Positions 23,357-42,064 of a DNA stretch of 64,000 bases are shown here, piece by piece. The DNA is taken from the NCBI GenBank assembly GCA_009823395.1, contig CM020508.1:6542515-6606514 (forward strand), written 5' to 3'. The translations under genes and the position numbers were made by a program. Source of the DNA: Thamnaconus septentrionalis (Eukaryota > Chordata > Actinopteri > Tetraodontiformes > Monacanthidae). Numbering within the stretch: the first letter of the stretch is position 1; every line of letters starts with the position of its first letter. A model generated the notes under the pieces. That model searched no databases, had not been told where the DNA came from, and worked only from the letters and a program-made list of their open reading frames with translations.

Positions 23357-23466
23357 ATGCTGCTGCTGCTGGTGCTGATGCTGAACAACACTCAGCCCGG
23401 GCCGAGGAGCTGAACGGCACACAGCGGCACATCTGCTCCAGCCAAGCATTAATCCTGTGGCGATAG
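23278..23466 (+). CDS. Possible upstream ORF in hapln4 5' UTR, CTG-repeat encoded
   Basis: A 62-codon frame begins at ATG 23278 (MVLERRGGRGERS), runs through the GCT/CTG repeat as a poly-Ala tract with a few Asp and Gly, and stops at TAG 23464-23466. The stop lies two bases before the hapln4 ATG at 23469. If transcription begins upstream of 23278, ribosomes would have to reinitiate or leak past it, so it could repress hapln4 translation. The transcription start is not visible, so the frame may be untranscribed. No protein function is implied. Confidence 0.3.
23317..23383. repeat. (GCT/CTG)n trinucleotide repeat
   Basis: About 20 copies of a GCT/CTG triplet, with interruptions (GAT, GGT) toward the right end. 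It lies 85 bases upstream of the hapln4 start codon, probably in the 5' UTR. It gives poly-Ala on the plus strand and poly-Ala, Ser or Gln frames on the minus strand. Confidence 0.95.
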
Positions 23467-23468
23467 CC

Positions 23469-29865
<6,397 letters not shown>

Positions 29866-30425
29866 AGTGGTAGGAATGAGAGCAATTTCACTTTCCAATT
29901 GTACAGTAGCCAGTTTCCATTCGCTGCTTCTAGAGTAAAACACCCGCTCGCAAAAAAAAGGTCAAACAGAGGCTGTGTCAAATTGAGGGAGACGTCTCTA
30001 TTAGCATGATTCAGGCGCTCCATCATTTTCTTTGAGTCCGGGGAATGTTGGCTCGGGTTCGCCTTTGGAAAAAAAAAAATAATTCTGTGAGACTGTTGAA
30101 GAGCGGCCCGGTCGGCACTCATCAGATCAGAGAGGTCTGCCATTACAATCCATGTTTCGCTCTGAGTATGGTGTCTAATGCTGTGGCTGCCGAGCTCTGA
30201 TCAGAGTCAAAGTCCCAGTGCAGGGACGAGCACAGTCATAATCGGGTAAGACCAGTTGATCTGTTTGAATAATGCCATTCGGGCATCATCAAAAAAAAGT
30301 GCAACTGTTTCCAGTGTTAAAGTTTGGTCTGGAGCAAAACAAGCCAGTTTTTCATCAACTCAGGCTTCAGCATCACAGCTCAAAGGGCCGAGTGGACAAA
30401 TGTGCGCCTCCTCTGAGATATCTGC

Positions 30426-30435
30426 AATAAATAAA
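30426..30435 (+). terminator. hapln4: hapln4 poly(A) signal candidates
   Basis: Two overlapping AATAAA hexamers (AATAAATAAA) are the first after the stop codon, about 560 bases downstream, with T-rich sequence following. A further AATAAATAAAA near 30697 is an alternative. Confidence 0.55.
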
Positions 30436-30439
30436 CCTT

Positions 30440-33400
30440 TGTCTGTAGTTTTCAATAGCCTTAGACTGCAGCGAGCATAAATCACTTGCCTTAAAAAAAA
30501 AAATAAAAAAAATTGCAAGAACTGAATAAGCACAAGTGACCAAGCAACAGAAATTTGCAATCTATCTCGCACAGTAGAGACTGCAGAGCTACCTGAGCCT
30601 TTAATGCATTATTAATGTTAAATGCTGCACTGAGTTTGTTCATTGCGAAAGACGGTATGAATGTTGTGAGGTACAAATAAGTGGGGGGAAAAAGGAAATA
30701 AATAAAAACTCCAACAAGTGCTGATTTGATCAGTGTGGGTGAAAGTTTGTTTTTTTCTTCTCCGCGGCTGGAAATCTGTTCAGTTTGAAGAGAATAAAAT
30801 TGCAAATGTTCTTCATTTTCTGCCAAACAGTGTCTATGAGGGCAGATATTGCCTGATGATTGTAAGAAAGTGGAATAAGCCGCCATTAAAAAAAAACCTC
30901 TTTGTATTTGAGGACAATACACTTACATCCAGGTCCAAGTGAGAATCCGAGCCAAAGTTTCTGAAGCCTAAACAAGGACAAGAGTCTAAAAATAACACAC
31001 AGCCGTCCATACAGACAACATATAAAGAGACTAAGATCTAGAAGCTTCACGCTGTTTTCCCCAGTGTCTTTATGATGCACAACTGTTTGCCCATAATGCG
31101 TGTAAGTAGCAGAAGAGTCTTAAGTGGTTTCGTCCACAGGATTTGCAGCACAACGCAGCACAACAAATCGTGTCATCATAACAACTGGCAGCGAGCAGCT
31201 GAAGCTGAGTATCGCAGCGCATCGACAGAACTTTGGGTTTTCCGAAAAATAATCTTGATTACGATGATTTCGGAGATTAGCTGAATTCTCCCGCCAGCCC
31301 CATTAGCTGCATTGCCGTGTGAACACAGACACATCTGCTATTAATAGCGTGTCCCGATTGATGGGCAGACATTTATAATTAACGCGGGATTATCTTTTTC
31401 CACATTTTAGTTATTTTACGTTCTCATGATGGAAATGTCTTTGAATTCCGCTTTCCACTAATCCCTCTCCAATAAGCGGAGAGTCTTCTGGAGGAAAAAA
31501 GAAAGCAGCTACTATTACTTTCAATTTCATAAAATGGCTATTACACATCTGAGCGTTAGTTCTGAGATGGTAAGTCTGCACATCAGAGTGGAGAAACACG
31601 ACACAGATGGCAAACTGCACGGGCCAGGAGGCCTCAAGCAGCAGAGAAATCCTCACGAGGCTGATCATCAGAGCGGCAACCGGCCTTCATTAAAGCCTGC
31701 CTCACACCCGCCCTGTTCCATGACAAGAGAAACATCAAGTGCGAGGAGACAAAAGGCGGACAGGTAAAGTAGAGTGAAGTCAAGTGATGGAACCATTTGA
31801 ACCGGATGGCTCAGAAGATGACAGGGACGTCTTTATTTGATCCAGCAACAGCAGCATTAATTTTTTTTCTTCTTTTTTTTAATTTGCCTGGGCATGAAAC
31901 AGAATTAGATGACCCTATAACAAGTGTTGCCACAAAGTAAATACAGAGAGATTGGATTGTTCCGGCTCTCACAGGAGCTCATTTATCACCTTATGATAGG
32001 GGTCAGGACTGCGCAGGAAATGCAGAGGCGAGGCAGAGGCGTGGAGGCACAGAAGAACCCGGTTTTTATCGGAGTTATTGATAGAATGGTACAGCGTGTG
32101 ATTGTCCATCTTCCCCTGCAGATGCACAACAGATTTTCCAGACTTCATTCATCTTCATTTCACCTGTCTGCTGTTGGGTGATTTTTGGGATGTAACGTTT
32201 TGGAAGGGGGTGGTGAAAACAGAACATCTTCACAGAGGAATCATTTCACGCCGATCATAATTTCACAGGAACATGCAAACCGGGAGATGGAAAGACTTTT
32301 TCTGGGTGCACTGTTACTATACTATTACTATAGGTATTTTTTTTTTTAATGTTCTTTTAAATCTGAATCAGTCCATGTCCGTGTAAATAAAGCCTCCCTT
32401 ATCTTTGCTCATGTCTATGCTGATACTTTTCTGATTCCCTCAAATGCAACAGAATGGTCGGTGCCAACAATGGTACATCTGTTCCTTCCTATATTCCTCA
32501 GCCTCATGTATGAAGAGCACAGATGGAAATATCACTGAGTTTCTTTTTCTTCTTATATCTCTTAAAAGAGTCATTTCCCGTTAAGATCCAGGCAGGCTGA
32601 TACTTTCTGACGGCTCATAAACAAGCAAACTAAGGTCATTAACAACGGCCACTCTCCGATTTAGGCGGCTAATCACCTGAGCCGCTATGCAAAATACCAA
32701 GACCGTCGGGAATGATGCGGAGCTGACGGACAATTAATCACTGTCATTTTGCTTAATCACTCACAGTCGTTAATGTTCGCATTAATGAAACATGCAGCCT
32801 CCTCTGGGACGGCGCCGAACCTCAGATTGATGTTTGGTCAATCTTTAGCATCGCAAAGCACTGCACTTTCCTTTCTCTTTTTAAACAGTTCATTCTTTCT
32901 TCAGTTTGTATTGTTCGTAGAATTTGAGAGGTTTGTGAGCTCAGGTTACAACAACAACAACAACAACAAAAACCTACACAAAAATGAACAAATTCTGCGA
33001 TAAACTAGCAATGGCAATGAAAAAGAATGACTCGGGGGGGAAAAACAAGAGGGAGGTGGGCAAGACCCAGGTACCACTAATTGTGGCGGGCAATCCAATC
33101 AAAGGAAAACAACCAAGACAGGAAGTGTGACCTGCGGAGAAGACGCACCAGACTAATGAACAAGGAATCTAATTTTCATTTCCACATCCCTTGCAGCTAA
33201 CCTTAGATACACAGATGTTGTTTCGACAAAATTAGTCCACTGGAAAATGTGATGAGATAATAATGCAAAATGAAAAAAACAAGATCAAAAATAATCATGA
33301 ACTTCATTGGAGAGGCATAGATGTTTAAATAAAAAACATCTCCCATTAACTCAGGAATTGGCTAATAACCTTCCTTGTACATGGCACATAATGTCTGAGC

Positions 33401-35900
33401 ACAGGATTCATTTGTTTACTGTGTACAATGCAGCCCAAAACGTGGACAGTATGATTAGCTTGGTGATTATCCGCACAGGAACCAGAGTTCTACTCTGGGC
33501 CAGGCTCGAACATCGTAGTGATTAAACGCGCAAACAGGAGCTGATTTCAGTGCTCAAGAAAATGGCTTTGGAAATTACCACCCCCATCTTCTCAAACGAT
33601 CTCTCCTAATGCCTGGTAAACGTCAGCCGGACCATACTGCCTGCTGCAGATCCACGGAGCGCTTTGAAAGCAGTTGGTGTTTGTAGAGGTGGGTAATTGG
33701 CCAAATTGTGAGAGGCTTACCCCGGAGTGCTGAGCATATTAAACACGCTGCAGTGCCGAGTTAATTGAAAGTGGTAACCATCTAATGGAGTGCAGTGTGG
33801 CTAATGAATGGGAGAGAGAAGCCTGTCATCTGAAGCCTGTAAAAAAAAATCCTTTTACACGTTTTTAGCACAACCGAGCCTGCGGCCGACCACCAAGTCT
33901 GCATTTTGTAAGCTGCCAGACACACAGATTCTCCGGGCGTGTATTGTGCTGCTCTCCAGTACTATGAAACTTCAGGTTTGACCGTGCAGTGCTGCAGTGG
34001 TGGTTCGGATCTCACTGAGAACCATCTCCATAGTAACGTGCAGAAATCCTCATCGGCTGCAAATTATTTTCGAGATTGATCTCAGGAATAATAACTTCTT
34101 TTTATCGGGCCTTGTGTTTCCTTTTTTTTTAATGTCACAGAAACAGTTGGTTGCATAAGTAATTGTATAAAATGCTTATGATACAGTATGGCAATGTTTT
34201 TACAGCACTGTAAATGTACCCTTTCCGTGGGTGTTGGAACAGAGAAAATTTTAACGCAACAGCACCAAAAAACCCAATAAGAATAAGAATAAGAAATCAT
34301 TTTAAAGACTTGGTTGAGGAGAATCAGGTCAGTCAGTGTGAACAGAGCGAGAAACTGGTGAAATCTTTGAGAACATGTATGTTTGCAGAAAACCATTTAA
34401 ACCACTCCCACAAACAAGAAACCCATATTGTACCAAAGCATAGTCAAAAAAATAATTGCAATGTGAAAAGTATTTTTTTCTAAGTTAAAATTGTATTCCA
34501 GCTCCCTTTGCTACACAATTCCCTATTGGTGAACAGAGGTAATGTCACTCTTGAGAGTCGCAAATAAAAAGGTAATCAAACAACCTAAAAAAACCACTCA
34601 TTCTAATACGGGTAGTGCAGTAAAAAGCACAAGGTATTATTTTTTTTTAATAAACAGGTAAATCAAAGTTTTATAAAAACCGAGTAAAGGCACATTCCAC
34701 CAGTGTTTTGGAATTTCATGTTGTGCAGCTCGATCGCGCCAGATTTCCAGATCATCGGTCGGGGTCGTACAGCAGAGCAGCGCGCAGTGTACACACAGCT
34801 GGCAGAGCAGAATGTGGAGGCAACCGTGTGTGAAAAACCTGGCTCGGGCTCACGGTGCTTTCTGGCTTCACTCCTCCTCACGTCTGACGCACGCACACAC
34901 ACACGCAAACCCACTCAGATCCACATAAAGAAGTTGTAAGCGAGCCGCGGCGGCGCCATCTGCAGCCGCCATTAGGTCAGGCGTGAATGCGCATTTGTGA
35001 GCGAAGCTGTGGAACGCAAAAGAGGTTAGGATGCATATTATTCTTTTTCTTTTTTTGTTTGGTAGAAACAGCTTGTGCATATTTGGCATGTGAGACATTT
35101 TTTAAAAAGCTTTCAGCTTGTTTGCGTGTGGGATAAGGTGAGAGAAAAGAGTCGCGGGCTGAGCTGAAGAGTGTCAGGCCTGAGATGACGATGAATCCCA
35201 CTGCCGTTATTTCATAATTTCCTTGAACTTTGACAGTGTTATTAGGAGATAGCGCAGCATAATGCCAGAGATCCCCATCGATTGGCCGTGCCTGCCAGAT
35301 GAGGCCGATATCGGCCTGAGGACACGGTTATGATAAGCAGTATTTTTCACGCCTCTGATTTATCTGTTAAATTCTAAAGCAGGAAACTGGACAAGTGTAA
35401 AGTTAAAGTCGAGACCAAACCCTTGATATTCGTTTTATGTAAAAACATCAAAATAACAAAGTACAATAATACACACTTAACTTTTTCCAAGTATTCTGTG
35501 TGCAGTTGTTTTCTTTGTCAAAGTTGATTATTATTGATTATTATTAGATTATTAGTAACAATTAGTGTTATTAGCCACTGTTGGTGTTCACTCTGCTTCA
35601 TCACTGCCTCTTCTGTACAAGTGAGGAAATAATGATTATAAAACTAGAATGAAAAATCTTCCTTCAATTTGGCTTTACAGCAGCTGACAAAGCAACAACA
35701 GCAAACTGTCATTTGGAACTGCTGCACACATCGGATCATGTCAAGATGGTTATTTAGTTTCCACTTTGGATTTGTCCAACGTATCCTTCTGGCAAAAGAG
35801 CTTGAAGGCAGCGTGCGGATAAAGCGGACGCGTATCCTCCGTTGAGTTAAGTCATTCTTTGTTCTATATTTAATGTGGAAGAACCGCCCACTTCTGTTAA
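30440..35900. other. Non-coding interval 3' of hapln4, candidate conserved regulatory elements
   Basis: No exon recognised. Several non-repetitive stretches look like conserved regulatory DNA: about 31060-31480, 32560-32800, 33540-34080 and 35200-35340. Each has clustered homeodomain-type cores (TAATTA, ATTAAT, TTAATCAC) or octamer-like sequence (TATGCAAAAT near 32690), set in low-repeat DNA. Between them lie A/T runs and an (AAC)n tract at 32948-32968. The regulatory role is inference from appearance only. Confidence 0.35.
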
Positions 35901-35997
35901 AACTGCCACTGCCAATTGAAAACGCTCGCTGGCAGGACCGATGAGGGAAGATTTCAGCCTTTGAAATCTGACTGATCGAGTTGCTCGCAAAGGCCTG

Positions 35998-36235
35998 TTA
36001 CGTCACTAGTCAGGGGGGCGCTTGACTCTCCTTGCGGACACGCCCCCTGAATCTTTCAAGTGGCTGTATAAAAATCTGTCATCGCGGCTCGGCAACAGGG
36101 AGGCGGCGGCAGCGAGGTCCTTTCCGGCTGCGAATCCGAGAGGAGCGTTAATGAGCGCCGTCCTCGGAAGTCACAGAGCCGAGCAAGAAAAAAATCCCCA
36201 AAAAAACATCCCTCCGCCGGGTGGGAACAGACAGG
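35998..36235 (+). promoter_or_regulatory. Promoter-like block with CRE, GC boxes, TATA box and first-exon donor
   Basis: In order on the plus strand: TTACGTCA (CRE-like, 35998-36005), GGGGGGCG (36013-36020), ACGCCCCCTG (36040-36049), TATAAAA (36067-36073), then about 160 bases of CpG-rich sequence ending in a good splice donor, CAGG|GTGAGG (exon end 36235). An ATG at 36151 opens a frame that crosses the donor (MSAVLGSHRAEQ). No known gene is expected between HAPLN4 and NCAN. It may start a non-coding RNA or an unrecognised gene, or be a chance arrangement. No downstream exon was identified. Confidence 0.35.
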
Positions 36236-36239
36236 GTGA

Positions 36240-38650
36240 GGATGTAAAGGAGGTGCTATATATAATCAGCGGGACTGATTGTTGTCAGGAAACAACCTGG
36301 CACTGCGGCGTCTTTGGGCAGGTTGTTTTTTGATTTAATTTTTTTTTATTTATGGAATGATAATGAAATGAGTCACATATCAAAGGGGGCTGGCAGAGGG
36401 GAGGAGGTGGAGTGTGTTTCACAGGATACAGTGCTGTGAGGGGGAGCAATCCATCCAATGAGGAGAGAGGAAGCACATTCAGCACTTTGCAGGGAGCTAG
36501 GGTGAAGCGGAGGTCACCGATGTGAGGCAGCACAACAGCGAGGACTCAAACACACCCCCCAGCCCCCGACCTCCAAAAAAAACAAACAAACACACTGTTT
36601 GCAGCCAAAAACAGACGCTTCTTTCCGAATTCATCTTCCCATTTCGACCTATTTCCCTCCACTTCTTTTCCCCTTTCATCCCTTTTCCAGTCTGTCTCCT
36701 CCTTCTGCTTCCTCCTGGTCCTCCCACTCTTTCCTTTCTTCTGCGGCGAGCAAGAGGAGGGAATTGACTGTGTTGACCTCTTCTGTTGCTTGAACTATAT
36801 GCAGCCAAGTGAAAAAACAAAACAAGAATCTTATTTCATGTCTCTGCAGTGTAAAAAAAAAACCCCCCCACACATTTTACTCAATCCAAGGAGGTTTGAA
36901 GATGCATCTCTTCAACAAGGTCAAAGACAGATTGGTTATTTGTGAGAAAGGAAAGGAAAAAAGACCCCCAGCAGCTTAGTGAGCAGACAAATCTCTCCGA
37001 AACATAAGAGCGCTATGATGGAAACAGAAGATGGAGTTCAATGGCGCAGAATACATAAGAAGGCGTGGATTTACTTTGAAATTTCAGGATAAAGGGCAAA
37101 TTCAGGGTGGCACAAACATTCTTCTCAAAGAGATGTGGGAAATGGAAGAATCCTGCCTGCGGCTGGATCAGCTTGTTTCCTCTGGAGTGCTAATCATTAC
37201 AAGGAACAGGCCCAGCGCTGAAAAAGTTTTTTTTGGTTCTTCTAGGAGTCAAAGCTGACATGATGGCTTTCGAGTCTTATAGCTGATCTGTCAGTCTCCC
37301 TCAGCCCACCGCGGCGCCGCTATTGTTCTTAGAGGGCTCATTATGCAGAATTGACTTCACCTGTTTTGTAGTGTACAAGTAGCACGAGTTTGTTTGTGCC
37401 CGTCCGGTTAGAATAACGCACACTTTTCATCTTGTTCCTCCCACTTTCAGAAAATGTGTGTCAAACACAGGCCTTTTGTGATGTCACAGAGGGCTCCAAC
37501 ACCCCTCTCCACACCACAGGTGTTTACAGGTGCTCGCTCTGCCTTTTTTCTTATTGTTTGTCTCCTTTCAAATGTTGGAAGTTACAGCAAAGCATCAGTT
37601 TAAAGATACGGTGTGTAAAATTTGTCAAGCAAAAGCTTCATTTACTACCCACAAATATTTTTTGTAAGTGTACAATTGTTTGGTTTTCTTCCCCATGCAA
37701 TGGTTCTGTCATGTTTGTATACAAGTTTACACATTGTACTTTTAAGCCAAGGTTGAGCATTTTGCTAGATGGCAGCAAACAGAGGGCTAAATGTGCTCTT
37801 AGGGGTTTTATGTATGTAAACGTAATAATGAATTGTATGAGGCTGCTCCAGAGGAGTCCAGGATGAAAAGCAAAGATGTGAAAAGAGATATGATATGAGC
37901 CCTTCAAATGTTTACAAATGTCCTCTTCAAATGTTCAGGTTTGGGAGAAATAGTCGAAACAGGGGCCGCTTCCTGTCTGTACAAAATGCATTTGCAAATA
38001 ACCACTCGAACGAGACCAGGCGGATCCAAACAAGGGTTTCCTTTAATGATCATTTGCCTCAGAAAGAATAAAACACAACAATGACAGGACTGGAATACGT
38101 CCGAACACACGTCAATAAATATGGATAAACACTTGCGGACCACGCTCACGCAGCCGCCGGCCTGCAGTTTTATTGCTGCTGCGTTCACAGCTGACGCCAG
38201 CGGCGTGGCCAGACGCAAACTGCACTGCTGTCCTCCAAGGGGTGACACCACCATCATCAGTGGTGGGTTCCAAAGACGTGTGTGTGTGTAGCGGCTGTGT
38301 GAACATGGTCCAGAGAGGCTAAACAACAAACACACTCTGAATTTAAACAGACCTTCAAGAAAAAAAAGAAACGAAGGAAAGCGAAAACAGCGCGTGAGGT
38401 GTCGTGTGAGTGCGATCTGTGTCGGCTCTCATCCGTCGAGACGGGAAAACATCTGTTTTCTCAACAGCTCAGTTTCAAAGAGAGAGACGCAGTGCTGTTC
38501 AGATGCCACCAGGGGTCCCGAGGTACTTTAAGATCCCTTCAAAGTGAGAGCTATGCAGCAGTGAAGGGTGGCAGGGGGTGGAGTGGTTTCACCAGGTCTG
38601 ATGACGTGGAGGTCAAGATAAGAAATAAGACAATGATGCTGATTATGCAG
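36240..38650. other. Non-coding DNA between promoter-like block and CpG-rich block
   Basis: Contains a pyrimidine-rich stretch at 36640-36740 and scattered A-runs. The 144-codon frame at 37432-37866 has no recognisable domain. An AATAAA on the minus strand (TTTATT at 38168-38173) would be a very distal ncan poly(A) signal. No exon recognised. Confidence 0.35.
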
Positions 38651-38679
38651 AAGCAGCAGTCCGGTGGAATAAAACAGCC

Positions 38680-39491
38680 CATTACGGAGCCGCCGCGACT
38701 TCCCGTCAGTCAGAGAAACATGCCGACGTTGTCGCGGCATCGACCGCCAATCGACGGACTTAATAGTGAACCAAGACAGACGGGCTAATCGTGAAATCAA
38801 TAGTCTGTCTGCCAACAACCGTGCGACGACGGCGCTCGTCACCTCGCCTGCGACGGAATTAAAGTGCGCCGGTTGGTGGACGGAATACGTGGAAGTGATT
38901 CATCCCAATTTTTTTATTTGTAAACCTGTTACGAGAAAATTTGTGAAACGATTCTCAAACTGTAAGAACAATGTTCCTCCTGTCACGTTTTTAACCTATG
39001 ACTGTCCAGAAATCGTATTTAGCCCTCTGTTAGTAGCCTCCTGCGAGACCCCTCCCCCACCACTTTCAACTTCCTGTTACAACAACAACAACTCTGGTAA
39101 AAACTAGGCGGTTTCGTCCTCCTCCTGAGTCACCAAGTCAATTTGCCCCGACGGGTCTGAATCCTTCCCCGTCACGCCGGCTGAGCTAAAAGCGCGCGTC
39201 CTCCCAGCATGCCGAGCGGGCGTGCGCCACAAGTCGCTGCCGTCACGGCTAGCCGCGGCGGCAGGACTGTAATCAAACAGTCACGGCTCCAGACGAGCAA
39301 ACATGCCGCCGCTGCCACCGCCGGCACACGTCTTGCTCTCGCTTCCCGTCCGTAATTTAGCACGTATAATCATTCCGGGAGGAGGAGGGAGGGGTGAGGA
39401 GTGTCCCTTCATTCGTTCAGGTTTGACATATTTTCGCAGACACACACACAAAAAAAAACCGGAGGCCCTCAGGAATGAAACACGCTTCCCC

Positions 39492-39526
<35 letters not shown>

Positions 39527-39600
39527 AGCCGCGAAAACCTTCCGCCGGCCCTCCTGTCAGCCGGAGCCTCACTCTGCCGTCACGGCTCTGCAGATAATGC
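38680..39600. promoter_or_regulatory. CpG-rich block downstream of ncan
   Basis: CpG dinucleotides are far denser here than in flanking DNA, especially at 38680-38880 and 39120-39370. The block ends with a (CTGT)n tract at 39492-39526. The density suggests a CpG island, hence a possible promoter, enhancer or alternative transcript start, but I see no TATA box and no convincing exon. The strand is undetermined. Confidence 0.35.
39492..39526. repeat. (CTGT)n microsatellite
   Basis: A near-perfect tetranucleotide tandem of eight to nine copies at the right end of the CpG-rich block. Confidence 0.95.
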
Positions 39601-40611
39601 GACTCGTTAATTAGGCATGCAGCAGATTAATTAGTCCGATAGCGAGGTGTAGGTTCACTGTTCTCCTCTGTGTCGAGGAGTGTTGTCATTGTCAAGGTGA
39701 GGAGAGACAAAACAAAGGCGGCAAATTAACCTGCAAGGAGCACATTCTCTCTCTCTATCGCTCCCTCCCCCTCTCCCTCTCACCTGAAGTGATTTTTTTT
39801 TTCATCTTCTTCCCGCTCCTGATTTATTTGATCTGGGATGTCGAGCGCCGTGTGCATAACTTCCACACAAAAAAGGTGGCGTTGCTGAATTTAGGCACTG
39901 CTGTCTAGCAAGAGACACAAAGTCAGCGGCCGAACGTGGTGGCAAGAAAACTGAGTAAGACTGAGAAACATAAAGGATAAAAGGGGGGCTGCACTGAGTA
40001 CTTGGGACATAATCCCACCAGCTCAAAACAACAAGCGGCTGCTTTGAAAGAAAAAAAGAAAAAAGAAAATCAACACATTCAAGCTATTCAAGCAGTGGTT
40101 AAAGGGACGAGGGGAGGGAGGCGCTTTCGTCCGTCTGAACTTTTTTTTTGTTGTTAAAGAAAGGACGAGCGGCAGCAGGGAGCTCAGGTGTGAGAGGCTC
40201 ACAAATGGGAAACCTCAGTCAACGCCGACCCCCTTTATCGGCGTCCCCGTGGGTTTCAGCCTCCATCGCCATCCTCAATTGCAGGCACATGCTTTTGTTT
40301 TTTTTTGTTCCACCACTGGGATGGGACTGGGATTTTAAATGTTAATTTGGGATGCCCAATACAATAGAATTATTTTAAACGATTAAGATTTTTTGTTCAT
40401 GTCCGCTTGATGTTTACAGACTTTATTGGCTGTAATAGTTGTGCATATTTCTAGCGCAGTAGCAACACGGCAGCTTGGAGACAAATGGGCCAAAGGGATC
40501 AATTATGCATGCGGAAGATTATTTTTTAAACCATTTAAAAGAAAAAAAAAAGAAAAAATCAAACTTTGGATGAGAATTGTTGATCTAATTTTAAGCTTGA
40601 TGAGAAGAGCT

Positions 40612-40617
40612 TTTATT
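40612..40617 (-). terminator. ncan: Candidate ncan poly(A) signal
   Basis: TTTATT on the plus strand reads AATAAA on the minus strand. It is the first such hexamer after the ncan stop codon, about 1.3 kb downstream. A second lies at 40422-40427. A 3' UTR of 1.3-1.5 kb is plausible for a lectican gene, but the choice of site cannot be proved here. Confidence 0.4.
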
Positions 40618-41921
40618 AGTTCAATCCAAGTTCAAGACTCAGTCTTGACGCCTTGCTGAGGTTTTCCACTATGACTATTTACAAGATGAAATACACAAAG
40701 AAATTCAATCAAAGTCTGTCTTTTTTCTCTCTAAGTTCTATGATTTGTGTTTTGGGGTAGAAACTTGATATTTTAAAAGAAGGGTTGGTTTTCCTCGTGA
40801 CTTCCACTCATCAGACCCAAAGAGTGAAACCCGAAAATAGAAGCGAAAGTAGGCTGGGTGAGAGTCACTTTTGCTGCGTCACCTCCATTGATTCACAATA
40901 CACACTGTTGTACAAAAGGCAGAGCAAATGTGGAAGCGTCAAGCTGAGCAAAATCAACCAAACCGGCTTCAGATATTCAAATGATCCCTGTTGACGTGAG
41001 CAACAGGTGATGAGTTGGAACCCAAAACTGAGATGCAAAACAAATTGTTTTTCTCTTAATTTCCCCTGCGGTCGGGGTGGTGAGGGGAGTGTTCAGCATC
41101 TGACCTAAATGAATGCAGTAGTTCACACAAACGAGAAGATACAACGCTAATAATAATCAAACAGCTTCCCTTGTGTCCCAGATTCCCAACTCAAAGAGAC
41201 GCCATCCAAATCTGTCTCGGGATAACTTTAAATCGAGCCTCAAGCGAGCAAAAACACAAAGGAGAGTCAAAGAAATCCAAAAATTGGACGTTTCATGAAA
41301 GAGAAATAAAGTAAAGGTGTCACGCAGATAAACAACAGGGGCGTGTTCCTCAGCTCGTCTCAGTCTGACACGGTCCTCCTCAGCGATGTCGTCTACTCAG
41401 ATTTTGTACCAAACCACCTCCTTGTCTTCCAAGGAATGTCCGGAGTGGATCTCCGAGGAATTTATCTGGTTTCAAAAACAGGTTGGCGTAGCCCTATGTT
41501 TCAGGTCATCGGTAAGCGGGGTGGGGGGGTGGGTAGAGGGGCTCTAGGTGGAGTAAAACGAGGGACAATAGAGAGAGAGAGACACGTCAAGACAGTGAAG
41601 GAAAAACAGGAGGGCCAACAGTAAAAAGAGTACAAAGTAATTGTAGTTAGTGTCCCGGTGACGCCTGGCAATACTTGGCCGGCCTCGGAGTCGACTATGA
41701 TACAGGCTGACTCAGGGGGAGGAGCCAAGGGGTGGGTGGGGCTGGCTGTGCAGAGCAGGAAGGAGGGTGGAAGGGGGGACACTCAGGGCATCGAGGGGTT
41801 TTCAAGGTGTTTGGGGAGGGGCCAGCGGAAAAAGGAGAATCAGGCAGCCTGCAGGGGGCGGCAGAGGGGAGGCGGAAGGGTCAGAGGGCAAAGAGAGGCG
41901 GGGCGGCTCCGTCGTTTTGGT

Positions 41922-42064
41922 TCAGAAGTGGCCGTGGTTGTGGCTGTGCCCCTGGCCCGCCGCGCCTCCGTGGTGCCCCCCGTCTCTGTGGCCGTGCCTC
42001 TTGTGCTTCCGGCGCTCCCTCCGGGCCTTGTGGTGGTGGCGGCGGTAGCGGTGGGCTCGCCGGG
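41922..42064 (-). CDS. ncan: ncan last coding exon: basic, His/Gly-rich tail
   Basis: The acceptor GTCGGCCGGCCAG is followed by 47 codons and TGA. The exon begins [20 protein letters not shown], which aligns with the human neurocan tail, and then diverges into a Gly/His-rich end ([11 protein letters not shown]). As I remember the human protein, it ends in an acidic stretch with a terminal Cys; neither is present here. The plus strand over the same DNA carries long Gly/Arg-rich shadow frames that should be ignored. Confidence 0.9.

Noticed and set aside
23079..23432. Minus-strand poly-Ala, Ser or Gln frames of about 105-117 codons
   Set aside because: They are produced by the CTG repeat in the hapln4 5' region. 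No transcript evidence or domain on that strand.
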